DNA of 23,527 nucleotides. Source: an uncultured Prevotella sp. (lineage in GTDB: Bacteria; Bacteroidota; Bacteroidia; Bacteroidales; Bacteroidaceae). The translations under genes and the position numbers were made by a program. The first letter of the stretch is position 1. Each line of letters opens with the position of its first letter. Shown piece after piece: positions 1 to 7,395 of this stretch. The notes beneath the pieces are model-generated. The model made no database searches and was not told the DNA's origin. It saw only the letters and a list, made by a program, of their open reading frames with translations. The DNA lies in assembly GCA_934230965.1 (NCBI GenBank), contig CAKQFW010000005.1, positions 1 through 23,527 of the forward strand, in the 5' to 3' direction.

Positions 1-96
1 CGTTTCGTCATGGGCCTGTTCAACCACATAAAGGTGATGGGCGACGACAACTTCAAGCTCTACATCAGAAACGAGGTGGTGAGCATGAAGATGTGA
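1..96 (+). CDS. 3' end of an unrecognised gene (partial)
   Basis: Frame 1 is open from the window edge to a TGA at 94-96 and encodes 31 residues ending in NEVVSMKM. The residues (FVMGLFNHIKVMGDD, then KLYIRNEVV) look like the end of a globular protein. I do not recognise the family. The start lies outside the window. It reads toward the iteron-like repeats that follow, so a replication or mobile-element gene is possible, but nothing in these residues proves it. Confidence 0.5.
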   Translation, partial: RFVMGLFNHIKVMGDDNFKLYIRNEVVSMKM

Positions 97-128
97 GATG
101 TTATATGAATCTTTTTTCTTCAAAATAA

Positions 129-237
129 TGTCACTATTGTCACTACTCAAGACAGCTATCTGATAATCAGCTGTTTACGGGTTGAAATATGGACTTTTCT
201 ATTGTCACCTAATGTCACCCATGCCACCCGATGCCAC
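129..237. repeat. Iteron-like TGTCAC/TGCCAC repeats
   Basis: The hexamer TGTCAC occurs at 129-134, 138-143, 203-208 and 213-218, and the variant TGCCAC at 222-227 and 232-237. Within each cluster the copies are spaced 9 or 10 bases apart, close to one helical turn, so a protein could bind them on one face. The rest of the 97-360 gap holds no convincing gene. The repeats could be replication iterons or integrase arm sites, or a chance low-complexity tract. Confidence 0.4.
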
Positions 238-360
238 GCTACGGCAAAAAGACGGATATGGAGGTTTTTGAACCAATGATGTGGGAAAAGGAGGCACGGC
301 ATATTACCCGTATTTGTTTATGCGATATAGGATGAAAGGGGCGGATGCCTTTATAACCCA

Positions 361-606
361 CTACAGCCCATCGTGCAAGAAATGGCGCAGGTGAAGGTGG
401 GTGATGCCATTGTCGTCGTTGCGGGTGAGCAAGGGGGTCATGGAGATGACATACTTGGGATAGTTGTCTTTGATGGCTCGAAGATTGCCAAACTCTCTCT
501 CGCGTGTGGTATCATCGGCAATGATGTAAGAAGCCTGCACATAGATGCGTTGACCGTCGGGCTTGGTGCCGACAAAATCGATCTCGGCTGCCTGTAGCTG
601 TCCCAC
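361..606 (-). pseudogene. C-terminal remnant of a DUF4143-type ATPase
   Basis: The frame encodes about 81 residues (VGQLQAAEIDFVGTKPDG, then IYVQASYIIADD and EREFGNLRAIKDNYPKYV). This is the nuclease-like C-terminal part of the AAA_14/DUF4143 ATPases common in Bacteroidetes. Complete members are about 380-430 residues with an N-terminal Walker A domain. Here the frame is closed by a stop at 610-612 just upstream, and no ATPase domain is present, so about four fifths of the gene is missing. The only possible start is a GTG. I call it a truncated, probably dead gene. Confidence 0.72.
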
Positions 607-658
607 AAACTATTCTACTTTTATCTTTTATAACGAACAAAACGGTGTGTTTTTGTGT

Positions 659-682
659 TTTTATCTTTTATAGAAGATAAAA
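659..682. repeat. Small AT-rich hairpin with a repeated arm
   Basis: Arms TTTTATCTT (659-667) and AAGATAAAA (674-682) are perfectly complementary around a 6-nt loop. The 14-mer starting with the left arm also occurs at 619-632, exactly 40 bases upstream. The hairpin lies between the ATPase remnant and the promoter of the next gene. The function is unknown; it could be a weak terminator. Confidence 0.35.
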
Positions 683-764
683 ATGATGCTTTAATGCCTT
701 GCTTTTAGTGATAAGAAGTGCGGTTGATGCCTTTCTATAATAATATTTAACAAAAGTTTTTGCG

Positions 765-785
765 GATGGAAATGTTGTTTCCATC
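765..785. promoter_or_regulatory. Inverted repeat upstream of the small-protein promoter (candidate operator)
   Basis: GATGGAAA (765-772) and TTTCCATC (778-785) form a perfect 8-bp inverted repeat with a 5-nt spacer. It ends 8 bases before the -7 element TAAGTTTG, so it covers the region where the -33 box should lie. No good TTTG -33 box is visible there, which fits an activator- or repressor-controlled promoter. This is inference from position only. Confidence 0.35.
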
Positions 786-793
786 TTTTGAGG

Positions 794-801
794 TAAGTTT
801 G
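794..801 (+). promoter_or_regulatory. -7 element TAAGTTTG
   Basis: TAAGTTTG matches the Bacteroidetes -7 consensus TAnnTTTG exactly and lies 45 bases upstream of the ATG at 847. The -33 region is weak (only TTG at 775-777, with a short spacer). Transcription would start near 806 and give an A-rich leader typical of this phylum. Confidence 0.5.
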
Positions 802-846
802 CAGCGAGAAAAGAAAATAAACGTATAACCTAAAAGATATACATAT

Positions 847-1164
847 ATGGAAAAGAATATGACTCTGGCTCGCGAACATCGCTCAATGTCAACATTCACT
901 GCCTTTACGGGCATTGCTACACGTGCTTTGGCCCTTGCTGCCAATGGTGCTTTGAAGAATGTGAAGAATGGTGTTGATTGGCTCCGTAGATATTATAGTA
1001 AGGCGCTCGACCGTGAGCTGTCGATGCGCCAGACGTGGTTGCTTGTCAATGCACAAGCAGCGTTCTTCTTTACCTTCTTGCCAGCCGAGGCCCCTTGGGC
1101 GTTTCGTGCCGTGGGCGCCATTTGGCTATGGAAAGCCATAGCTGCCTGCAAGAAAGCATTGTGA
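847..1164 (+). CDS. Small hypothetical protein, possibly membrane-associated
   Basis: This 105-residue protein starts at an ATG behind an A-rich leader and a -7 promoter element, and is followed by a 10-bp hairpin, so it has the parts of a stand-alone gene. The N-terminal half is mixed and slightly basic (WLRRYYSKALDREL around residues 45-58). Residues 63-101 are rich in Trp, Phe, Ala and Leu (TWLLVNAQAAFFFTFLPAEA, then AIWLWKAIAACKKAL) and could form one or two membrane segments. There is no cleavable signal peptide. I recognise no family. It is the only complete plus-strand gene in the left 20 kb, convergent with sufS. Confidence 0.6.
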   Translation: MEKNMTLAREHRSMSTFTAFTGIATRALALAANGALKNVKNGVDWLRRYYSKALDRELSMRQTWLLVNAQAAFFFTFLPAEAPWAFRAVGAIWLWKAIAACKKAL

Positions 1165-1189
1165 AGAAGGGTGGGGTGTGCGTATTGAA

Positions 1190-1216
1190 CAGCCTGTTTG
1201 CCATTAAAACAGGCTG
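1190..1216. terminator. Hairpin between convergent genes, possible bidirectional terminator
   Basis: CAGCCTGTTT (1190-1199) and AAACAGGCTG (1207-1216) are a perfect 10-bp inverted repeat with a 7-nt loop, 25 bases after the stop of the small plus-strand gene and beyond the end of sufS. There is no clean T-run on either side, so termination is likely but not certain. Confidence 0.5.
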
Positions 1217-1277
1217 CTCAATGTTTAAAGAATGGTGCTCAATGTTTAAAACATGGAGCTTAATGTTTAGAACATGG
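1215..1277. repeat. Three 21-bp tandem repeats overlapping the end of sufS
   Basis: Units of 21 bp run 1215-1235, 1236-1256 and 1257-1277, with the core TGCTCAATGTTTAAA or close variants ending in ATGG. The third unit contains the sufS stop codon and its last codons. The repeat may have arisen by slippage copying the sufS 3' end outward. Confidence 0.7.
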
Positions 1278-2481
1278 TGCTTACGCGTCGTATGCCGTTA
1301 ACCAAAGCATCAATTTCGTCTTTGGTGTTGTAGAGGGCAAACGAGGCGCGCACGGTGCCCTGTATGCCGAGTCGATCCATAAGTGGCTGTGCGCAGTGGT
1401 GACCTGTGCGCACGGCAATGCCGAGGCGGTCGAGCAGGGTGCCCATGTCGAGATGATGAATGTCGCCTACGAGGAACGATACCACCGCATCTTTATTGGG
1501 TGTGTCGCCAAAGAGGCGTATGCCTGGTATGGTGCGCATTTGCTCCATACAGTAGGTGGTGAGCTCATGCTCGTGGGCTGCAATGTTGTCCATGCCCAGG
1601 TTTGACACATACTTTAAGGCGGTGGCCAAGCCATGCGTGGCAACATAGTCGGGGGTGCCAGCTTCAAATTTGAAGGGCAACTTCTCGAATACGGTGCGCT
1701 CGAAGGTAACGCTCTCAATCATCTCACCACCACCCTGATAGGGGGGCAGACGGTCGAGCCAGTCTTCTTTGCCATAGAGCACGCCCACGCCTGTGGGACC
1801 ATATATTTTATGTCCGCTGAAGGCAAAGAAGTCGCAGTCGATGTCTTGCACGTCGACCTTAAAGTGTGGGGTAGACTGTGCACCATCTACTAATACGGGC
1901 ACGCCGTGGCTGTGTGCGATGCGGCAGATGTCTTTCACAGGGTTTACGGTGCCCAGCACGTTGCTTACATGTGCCACGCTGATAAAGCGTGTGCGCTCGT
2001 TGAACAGTTGTTCAAAGGCTTGCATGTCAAGGGCGCCTGTGTCGGTCATAGGTATGACGCGAAGGGCGATGCCCTTACGTGCAGCCTGCAGCTGCCAAGG
2101 CACAATGTTGCTGTGGTGCTCCATGACGCTGACGATGACCTCGTCGCCCTCGTGCATGAAGGCATCGACGTATGACGACACCACAAGGTTGATGCTTTCG
2201 GTGGTGCCACGTGTGAAGATTATTTCTTCGGTCTTCGGCGCGTTGATAAACTGCCTTACGGTTTCGCGGGCTGCCTCGTGCAAGTCGGTGGCCTGCTGCG
2301 AGAGGTAATGTACGCCGCGATGCACGTTGGCGTTGACATTAAGATACTCGTCGCGCATGGCGTCGAGCACACAGAGTGGTTTCTGTGTGGTGGCGGCGTT
2401 GTCGAGATAAACCAGCGGCTTATCGTAGACGGTGCGCGAGAGTATGGGAAAATCGGCTCTTACCTGTTGTATGTTATACAT
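1267..2481 (-). CDS. sufS: SufS-type cysteine desulfurase
   Basis: This 404-residue PLP enzyme would take sulfur from cysteine, giving alanine and an enzyme persulfide for Fe-S cluster assembly in the cytoplasm. Class V aminotransferase features are clear: LDNAATTQKP near residues 26-34, EHHSNIVPWQ at 121-130, the PLP-binding lysine in SGHKIYGPTG (K225), and the sulfur-carrying cysteine in RTGHHCAQP (C363). The short loop around C363 is typical of group II (SufS) desulfurases, which use a SufE or SufU partner; neither is in the window. Length is normal. It is the last gene of the suf cluster, 29 bp after sufD, and its 3' end overlaps a tandem repeat. Confidence 0.95.
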   Translation of the reverse strand: MYNIQQVRADFPILSRTVYDKPLVYLDNAATTQKPLCVLDAMRDEYLNVNANVHRGVHYLSQQATDLHEAARETVRQFINAPKTEEIIFTRGTTESINLVVSSYVDAFMHEGDEVIVSVMEHHSNIVPWQLQAARKGIALRVIPMTDTGALDMQAFEQLFNERTRFISVAHVSNVLGTVNPVKDICRIAHSHGVPVLVDGAQSTPHFKVDVQDIDCDFFAFSGHKIYGPTGVGVLYGKEDWLDRLPPYQGGGEMIESVTFERTVFEKLPFKFEAGTPDYVATHGLATALKYVSNLGMDNIAAHEHELTTYCMEQMRTIPGIRLFGDTPNKDAVVSFLVGDIHHLDMGTLLDRLGIAVRTGHHCAQPLMDRLGIQGTVRASFALYNTKDEIDALVNGIRRVSTMF

Positions 2482-2510
2482 CTTTCACTATTTACTTTTC
2501 ACTATTCACT
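2482..2510 (-). repeat. sufD-sufS spacer with TTTCACTATT repeats
   Basis: The 29-bp spacer is made largely of TTTCACTATT-like units (about 2483-2510), a low-complexity pattern. It holds no recognisable promoter, so sufS is probably read from the sufD transcript. Confidence 0.4.
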
Positions 2511-3854
2511 TTATTTGCACAGCTTGCAGCCTTCACACTTGCTTAGTTCGCCACGGAAGCGTTTTTCAACAAGGTGGTGTAGGCGGTCGCGAAGCGGTTC
2601 GAGTTTTATCTGGTCGATAACCTCGTTGACGAAAGCAAACTCAAGGAGAAGTTTGGCCTCTTTCTCGCTGATGCCACGCTGGCGCATATAGAAGAGGGCG
2701 GCATCGTTTAGCTGACCCACGGTAGAGCCGTGCGAGCACTTCACATCGTCGGCATAAATCTCGAGCATGGGCTGTGTGTACATGCGCGCTTCGCGTGAGG
2801 CGCACAGGTTTTGGTTTACCTCGTCAGACACGGTATGCTGTGCTCCGTGGCGCACCAGTATGCGGCCCGCAAAGGCGCCTGTGGCTTGATCGTTGAGCAC
2901 ATACTTGTATAGTTCGTGCGAGGTGCAGTGCGACACCTGATGGTCGATAAGCGTGTTGTTGTCGACATGCTGCTTTTTGTCGGCCACCACACATCCGTTG
3001 AGCCAACACTCGGCACCTTCGCCCTTCAGGGTGAGGTCGAGACGGTTGCGGGTTACGCCGTTGTGCAGTGTGATAACGTTGTGGTTGACGCGGGCGTTGG
3101 CTTGCTCTTCAATATATACGTTGCTCACGCGAGTGTTTTTGTAGTGAGTTTCTTCCAAGCAGTAGAGATCGAGCGAGGCGTTGTCGGCCACGAAAGCCTC
3201 AATCACCTGTGTGGTGAGGAAGCGACGGTCATCGGCAGCATGGTCGCAGAACAAGAATTTGGCCTCGCTGTTGGGCTCCATGATGATGAGCACGCGGCGG
3301 TTAACCATCAGTTCTACATCGGCACGCAGAATGTTGATAACCTGTATGGCGCGGTCTACCTTTACGTTGCGCGGCACATACACCACCAGACCGTCTTGCG
3401 CCAACATGGTGTTGAGGGCGGTGATGCTGTCGGTAGCGCTGTCGGCCAATTTGCCGTAATACTGGCTTACTATGTCGGGATGAGTATTGGCGAAAGAGCA
3501 GAGCGAGTCGATAACCACACCTTCGGGCAACTGCGCCTTGGGCAGTGCCTGATGGTAGAAGGCATCGTTGACCATGAAATAGAGTGATGTGCTGAGGTTG
3601 GGCACGTCGCAACGGAAAGCCTCGTAGGGGTTGACCGGAATGTTGAGGCGGTTGATGTTTAAGCCATAATTGGGCTCAAACAGCTCGGCCATGTCGGTAT
3701 ATTTGTATCGCTCTACCTTGCGCGTGGGAAACCCTTGCCTCTTAAAATGGGCAAAGGCCTCGTCGCGCAGCGCGTTCAGAGGTGCGGCGCTATGCTGGCA
3801 CAACGCCTCGCGACACTGGGTGTAGAGGTCGATATATTGTTGTTCGCTGTTCAT
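2511..3854 (-). CDS. sufD: SufD, Fe-S cluster assembly scaffold subunit
   Basis: This 447-residue SufB/SufD-family protein would join SufB and SufC in the SufBC2D scaffold that builds nascent Fe-S clusters. The C-terminal core is diagnostic: DDVKCSHGSTVGQL with C373 and H375 (equivalent to the functional histidine of E. coli SufD), then FYMRQRGISEKEAKLLLEFA. The N-terminal helical region contains RKVERYKYTDM, usual in SufD. It ends in KCEGCKLCK, placing cysteines at 440, 443 and 446 in a CxxCxxC tail that the E. coli protein lacks. It sits between sufC (67 bp upstream) and sufS (29 bp downstream). Confidence 0.93.
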   Translation of the reverse strand: MNSEQQYIDLYTQCREALCQHSAAPLNALRDEAFAHFKRQGFPTRKVERYKYTDMAELFEPNYGLNINRLNIPVNPYEAFRCDVPNLSTSLYFMVNDAFYHQALPKAQLPEGVVIDSLCSFANTHPDIVSQYYGKLADSATDSITALNTMLAQDGLVVYVPRNVKVDRAIQVINILRADVELMVNRRVLIIMEPNSEAKFLFCDHAADDRRFLTTQVIEAFVADNASLDLYCLEETHYKNTRVSNVYIEEQANARVNHNVITLHNGVTRNRLDLTLKGEGAECWLNGCVVADKKQHVDNNTLIDHQVSHCTSHELYKYVLNDQATGAFAGRILVRHGAQHTVSDEVNQNLCASREARMYTQPMLEIYADDVKCSHGSTVGQLNDAALFYMRQRGISEKEAKLLLEFAFVNEVIDQIKLEPLRDRLHHLVEKRFRGELSKCEGCKLCK

Positions 3855-3921
3855 TGTCGTGAATTTTGAATATTGTGTTTTTAAGCTTTGAATGATGGTA
3901 GATGAGAAAAATCATTCAAAC

Positions 3922-4674
3922 CTATTCTCCCACTTCGGCCTTTATCCAATCGTAGCCGCGGGCCTCAATCTCTTTTGCCAGTTCGGGACCAGCGGTCTTC
4001 ACGATGCGACCTTTGTAGAGCACGTGCACCACGTTGGGCTTAATCATATCGAGCAAACGCTCGTAGTGGGTGATAACGATGGCCGATGTTTGGGCGGTGT
4101 GCATCTTGTTTACACCATCGGCCACAATGCGCATGGCATCAACGTCGAGGCCCGAGTCGGTCTCGTCGAGGATGGAGAGTTTGGGCTCAAGCATGGCCAT
4201 CTGGAAAATCTCGTTACGCTTCTTCTCGCCACCCGAGAAACCTTCGTTTACTGAACGGCGGGTAAACTTGCTGTCGAGTTCTACCACCTTGCGCTTTTCG
4301 TTCATCAGTTTGATAAACTCGGCGGCCTTCAGCTCGGGCAGCCCCTGATATTTGCGTTTCTCGTTTACGGCAGCCTTGAGGAAGTTGGTCATCGACACGC
4401 CAGGAATTTCTACAGGATACTGGAACGAGAGGAACAAACCCTCGTTGGCGCGCTCTTCGGGCTTCATCTCAAGCAGGTTCTTACCGTTGAAGATGGCTTC
4501 GCCCTCGGTAACCTCGTACAGAGGGTTGCCAGTGAGCACGGCGCTGAGCGTAGACTTGCCCGAACCGTTCGGACCCATGATAGCGTGTATCTCGCCATCG
4601 TTGATAGTGAGGTTGATGCCTCTAAGTATTTCCTTATCGCCAATCTTGGCGTGGAGGTTCTTTACTTCTAACAT
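3922..4674 (-). CDS. sufC: SufC, ABC-type ATPase of the Fe-S assembly complex
   Basis: This 250-residue soluble ABC ATPase would power conformational change of the SufB-SufD dimer. The motifs are complete: Walker A GPNGSGKST (34-42), Q-loop near FQYPVEIPGV (84-93), signature FSGGEKKR (146-153), Walker B LSILDET (166-172) and the H-loop histidine H203. The EKKRNEI sequence after the signature is typical of SufC rather than transporter ATPases, and there is no membrane partner gene. It lies 108 bp downstream of the barrel-like gene, with no internal promoter visible. Confidence 0.96.
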   Translation of the reverse strand: MLEVKNLHAKIGDKEILRGINLTINDGEIHAIMGPNGSGKSTLSAVLTGNPLYEVTEGEAIFNGKNLLEMKPEERANEGLFLSFQYPVEIPGVSMTNFLKAAVNEKRKYQGLPELKAAEFIKLMNEKRKVVELDSKFTRRSVNEGFSGGEKKRNEIFQMAMLEPKLSILDETDSGLDVDAMRIVADGVNKMHTAQTSAIVITHYERLLDMIKPNVVHVLYKGRIVKTAGPELAKEIEARGYDWIKAEVGE

Positions 4675-4782
4675 ATTTAGCGTTTTTATTTTTTGTTCTT
4701 TAGATGTTTCTTGATGGGCTGCACCGATGTTGGTTATTGTCGTGGCAGCATTGATATTGCGTGTTATGCTCGGGCCTTCTTG

Positions 4783-5619
4783 TTAGTAGGCATCAAGCAT
4801 GCGCTTCAGGCTTGCTTTGTTTCGTTCCTTCTTTGTTTCTTTTCTTGATGGCTCTTCATCGGGGTCGTATATGCCGAGCATATACTCAATACACTTGATA
4901 ATGGTGTTGCCATCGTCTGAGGTGAAACGGAACGGGAACGTAGCCTTTAAGCCTATCTGTATATTGTGGCGGTGCATGTTCGACCGCATGTCGTATATAG
5001 TGGGCTGCCCGTTGAAGGTGGTGCTGACGCTGGTCTTGCCATTGATGGCGAGCGGGAAGCCATATTGAAACTCAAGGGCGAGCGATGAGAAGATGTAGCA
5101 GTCGAAACCCACGACGGGAGCGACGCTAAACCGTGGATAGCTGATGTTGTATTTTCGCTCATAGCTATAGCTCTCGGCCATGTTGCTGATGTTGCAGCTC
5201 ATATAGCTCTGCTCGTTCTGCGTGCCTACGTTGGTGTAGGTCATCAGGGCGGCGTAAGGCTGTATGGCGCACGTTGGCGATAGCGGATAATAGCGAGCGC
5301 CCAGCGCAATGTTGCGCATGATGGCAGAAATGTCGCTGCCGTACCATTCTAATGCCTCGGCATTGTAGCCACTCACTAATGAGAAGTGGTCATTGGGGAG
5401 ATAATACTCCAGCATGATGCTGCCCAGCGGATTGCCAAATGATGCCGCCTCTTGGGTATGTGCTTCGTTTTGTTTTACACTTGCCGTTGTGGGGCAAGAG
5501 AGGTTCATACTTGTAATGACAGCCCAGCGGCGTGACGTCTCGTCATCGTCATTGGCAGCAAATAATGTTGTCAAGGGGGCTGCTAAAAGAGCGATAGTAA
5601 CAAATATCTTGTTAAGCAT
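4783..5619 (-). CDS. Barrel-like outer-membrane protein, inserted in the suf cluster
   Basis: This 278-residue protein has a signal peptide (MLNKIFVTIALLAAPLTTLFAA, cleavage after about residue 22). Alternating hydrophobic and polar strands rich in Tyr and Phe follow, for example GNPLGSIMLEYYLPNDHF, NIALGARYYPL, PVVGFDCYIFSSLALEFQYG and HNIQIGLKATFPFRF. That pattern suggests an 8- to 10-strand outer-membrane barrel. The last 30 residues are strongly charged (EEPSRKETKKERNKASLKR) and end in Tyr. I cannot assign a function. The gene is co-directional between sufB and sufC, 102 bp after sufB, and no promoter is visible in front of it, so it is probably co-transcribed. A role in iron acquisition would be speculation. 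Confidence 0.75.
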   Translation of the reverse strand: MLNKIFVTIALLAAPLTTLFAANDDDETSRRWAVITSMNLSCPTTASVKQNEAHTQEAASFGNPLGSIMLEYYLPNDHFSLVSGYNAEALEWYGSDISAIMRNIALGARYYPLSPTCAIQPYAALMTYTNVGTQNEQSYMSCNISNMAESYSYERKYNISYPRFSVAPVVGFDCYIFSSLALEFQYGFPLAINGKTSVSTTFNGQPTIYDMRSNMHRHNIQIGLKATFPFRFTSDDGNTIIKCIEYMLGIYDPDEEPSRKETKKERNKASLKRMLDAY

Positions 5620-5652
5620 ATCCTAAATGATTAATGATGCATTACCTCAACG

Positions 5653-5710
5653 CATTATGAATTAACATTATTCATTATGAATTATATAACCCATTATGAA
5701 TTATGAATTA
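5653..5710. repeat. CATTATGAATTA repeats upstream of the barrel-like gene
   Basis: CATTATGAATTA occurs at 5653-5664, 5673-5684 and 5692-5703, with a further TATGAATTA reaching 5710. The spacing is about 20 bases. It fills most of the 102-bp gap between sufB and the barrel-like gene. No -7 element is visible on the minus strand, so this is more likely a simple AT-rich repeat than a promoter. Confidence 0.6.
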
Positions 5711-5721
5711 GCATCACGCTC

Positions 5722-7173
5722 TTATCCCACTGTTCCTTCAAGCGACACGCTAAGAAGCTTTTGTGCTTCGACGGCAAACTCCATAGGCAACTTGTTAAGC
5801 ACCTCTTTGGCATAACCGTTTACGATGAGGCCCACGGCTTGTTCGGTGGGGATGCCACGCTGATTGCAGTAGAACAGCTGATCTTCGCTAATCTTGCTGG
5901 TGGTGGCTTCGTGTTCTACCACGGCGGTATCGTTGTGTATGTCCATGTAGGGGAAGGTGTGGGCGCCACAGTCGGAACCCAGCAGCAGCGAGTCGCACGA
6001 CGAATAGTTGCGGGCATTGTCGGCTTTGCTGGTGGCGCGCACCAGTCCGCGGTATGAGTTCTGGCTGTGTCCTGCCGAGATGCCTTTTGAAATGATGGTC
6101 GACTTTGTGTTTCTCCCCATGTGTATCATCTTCGTACCCGTGTCGGCCTCTTGATAGTGATTGGTAACGGCCACCGAGTAGAATTCGGCCTGTGAGCCAT
6201 CTCCACGCAGCACGCATGAGGGATATTTCCAAGTGATGGCCGAACCCGTCTCTACCTGTGTCCACGATAGTTTTGAGTTTACGCCACGCAGGTCGCCACG
6301 CTTCGTTACAAGGTTGAATACGCCACCCTTGCCATTCTCGTCGCCAGGGTACCAGTTCTGCACAGTAGAATATTTTACCTCGGCATTATCGTTTACAATA
6401 ATCTCAACGATGGCGGCATGCAGCTGGTTCTCGTCGCGCATAGGGGCGGTGCAACCTTCAAGATAGCTTACGTAGGCATCGTCGTCGGCAATGATGAGGG
6501 TGCGCTCAAACTGACCTGTGTTTTGTGCGTTGATGCGGAAATAAGAGCTGAGCTCCATGGGACAACGCACGCCTTTAGGAATGTAAACAAACGAACCGTC
6601 AGAGAAGACGGCGCTGTTTAGCGCAGCGAAGAAGTTGTCGCGGTAGGGCACCACGGTGCCAAGATATTGGCGCACCAGGTCGGGATGCTGCTGTATGGCT
6701 TCGCCGATAGAGCTGAAGATGATGCCCTTCTCGGCCAACTTATCCTTAAAGGTGGTCTTGACTGAAACCGAGTCCATAATGGCATCAACAGCCACGCCGC
6801 TCAGCGCCAGACGCTCTTCAAGAGGTATGCCCAGCTTGTCGAAGGTCTTCATCAGTTCGGGGTCAATCTCTTTCTTCTCGTTCTTCTTTTTGGCCAGCGG
6901 GTCGGCATAATAGCTGATGGCCTGATAGTCGATGTCGGGCAAATGCACATGTCCCCATGTGGGTTGCTTCAGCGTCTGCCAGTGGCGGAAGGCCTTCAGT
7001 CGGAACTCGAGCATCCAGTCGGGCTCGCCCTTCTTTTGCGAGATGAGGCGCACCACCTCCTCGTTAAGACCTTTTTCAATGATGTCGGTATGCACGTCGG
7101 TGGTAAAGCCATACTCATATTTCTGGTCGGCCACCTGTCGTACATAGGCATTTTTTGTATCTTTCTGTTCCAT
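5722..7173 (-). CDS. sufB: SufB, Fe-S cluster assembly scaffold subunit
   Basis: This 483-residue protein is the main scaffold of the SufBCD complex, receiving sulfur and iron in the cytoplasm. Features include [16 protein letters not shown], the GCTAP cysteine in SYLEGCTAP (C241, matching the sulfur-entry cysteine of E. coli SufB) and the interface cysteine in [10 protein letters not shown] (C402). [22 protein letters not shown] and a NGYAKEVL tail follow. The length matches the family. It is the first gene of the suf cluster, about 75 bp behind the inferred transcription start. The ATG at 7171-7173 begins MEQKDTKN, directly before conserved sequence. Confidence 0.96.
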   Translation of the reverse strand: MEQKDTKNAYVRQVADQKYEYGFTTDVHTDIIEKGLNEEVVRLISQKKGEPDWMLEFRLKAFRHWQTLKQPTWGHVHLPDIDYQAISYYADPLAKKKNEKKEIDPELMKTFDKLGIPLEERLALSGVAVDAIMDSVSVKTTFKDKLAEKGIIFSSIGEAIQQHPDLVRQYLGTVVPYRDNFFAALNSAVFSDGSFVYIPKGVRCPMELSSYFRINAQNTGQFERTLIIADDDAYVSYLEGCTAPMRDENQLHAAIVEIIVNDNAEVKYSTVQNWYPGDENGKGGVFNLVTKRGDLRGVNSKLSWTQVETGSAITWKYPSCVLRGDGSQAEFYSVAVTNHYQEADTGTKMIHMGRNTKSTIISKGISAGHSQNSYRGLVRATSKADNARNYSSCDSLLLGSDCGAHTFPYMDIHNDTAVVEHEATTSKISEDQLFYCNQRGIPTEQAVGLIVNGYAKEVLNKLPMEFAVEAQKLLSVSLEGTVG

Positions 7174-7254
7174 GTCTTGCTTGATGTTGTAGGGGCGTTA
7201 ATGGTTCATTATGCTGATTTTTGGGGTGTGAACCCTACGCCCAACTTTAAAATG

Positions 7255-7286
7255 CAAAATTACGAAATAAGCATTGATTATTCGAA
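7255..7286 (-). promoter_or_regulatory. Promoter of the suf cluster
   Basis: On the minus strand the -7 element is TAATTTTG (7255-7262) and a 20-bp spacer separates it from TTCG (7283-7286), a 3/4 match to the -33 TTTG. Transcription would start near 7249, giving a leader of about 75 nt before sufB. The spacing matches the other promoters in this window. No clear operator for an iron or redox regulator was found. Confidence 0.6.
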
Positions 7287-7395
7287 CGTTTTACACATTT
7301 TTTGTTTCTTCATGGGGCACTGCTCCCCATCGCACCGTTTAAGCTGCTTGATATATCTGAGCAAGCGACACCTAACTTACTGATTGATGCACCGT

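Noticed and set aside
231..335. Short plus-strand frame of 34 codons (MPRYGKKTDMEVFEPMMWEK at its start)
   Set aside because: No promoter, no recognisable family and too short to separate from chance; it lies just beyond the repeat region.
7312..7330. Hairpin ATGGGG/CCCCAT between gluQ and sufB
   Set aside because: Only 6-bp arms and no U-run in either direction; not a convincing terminator.
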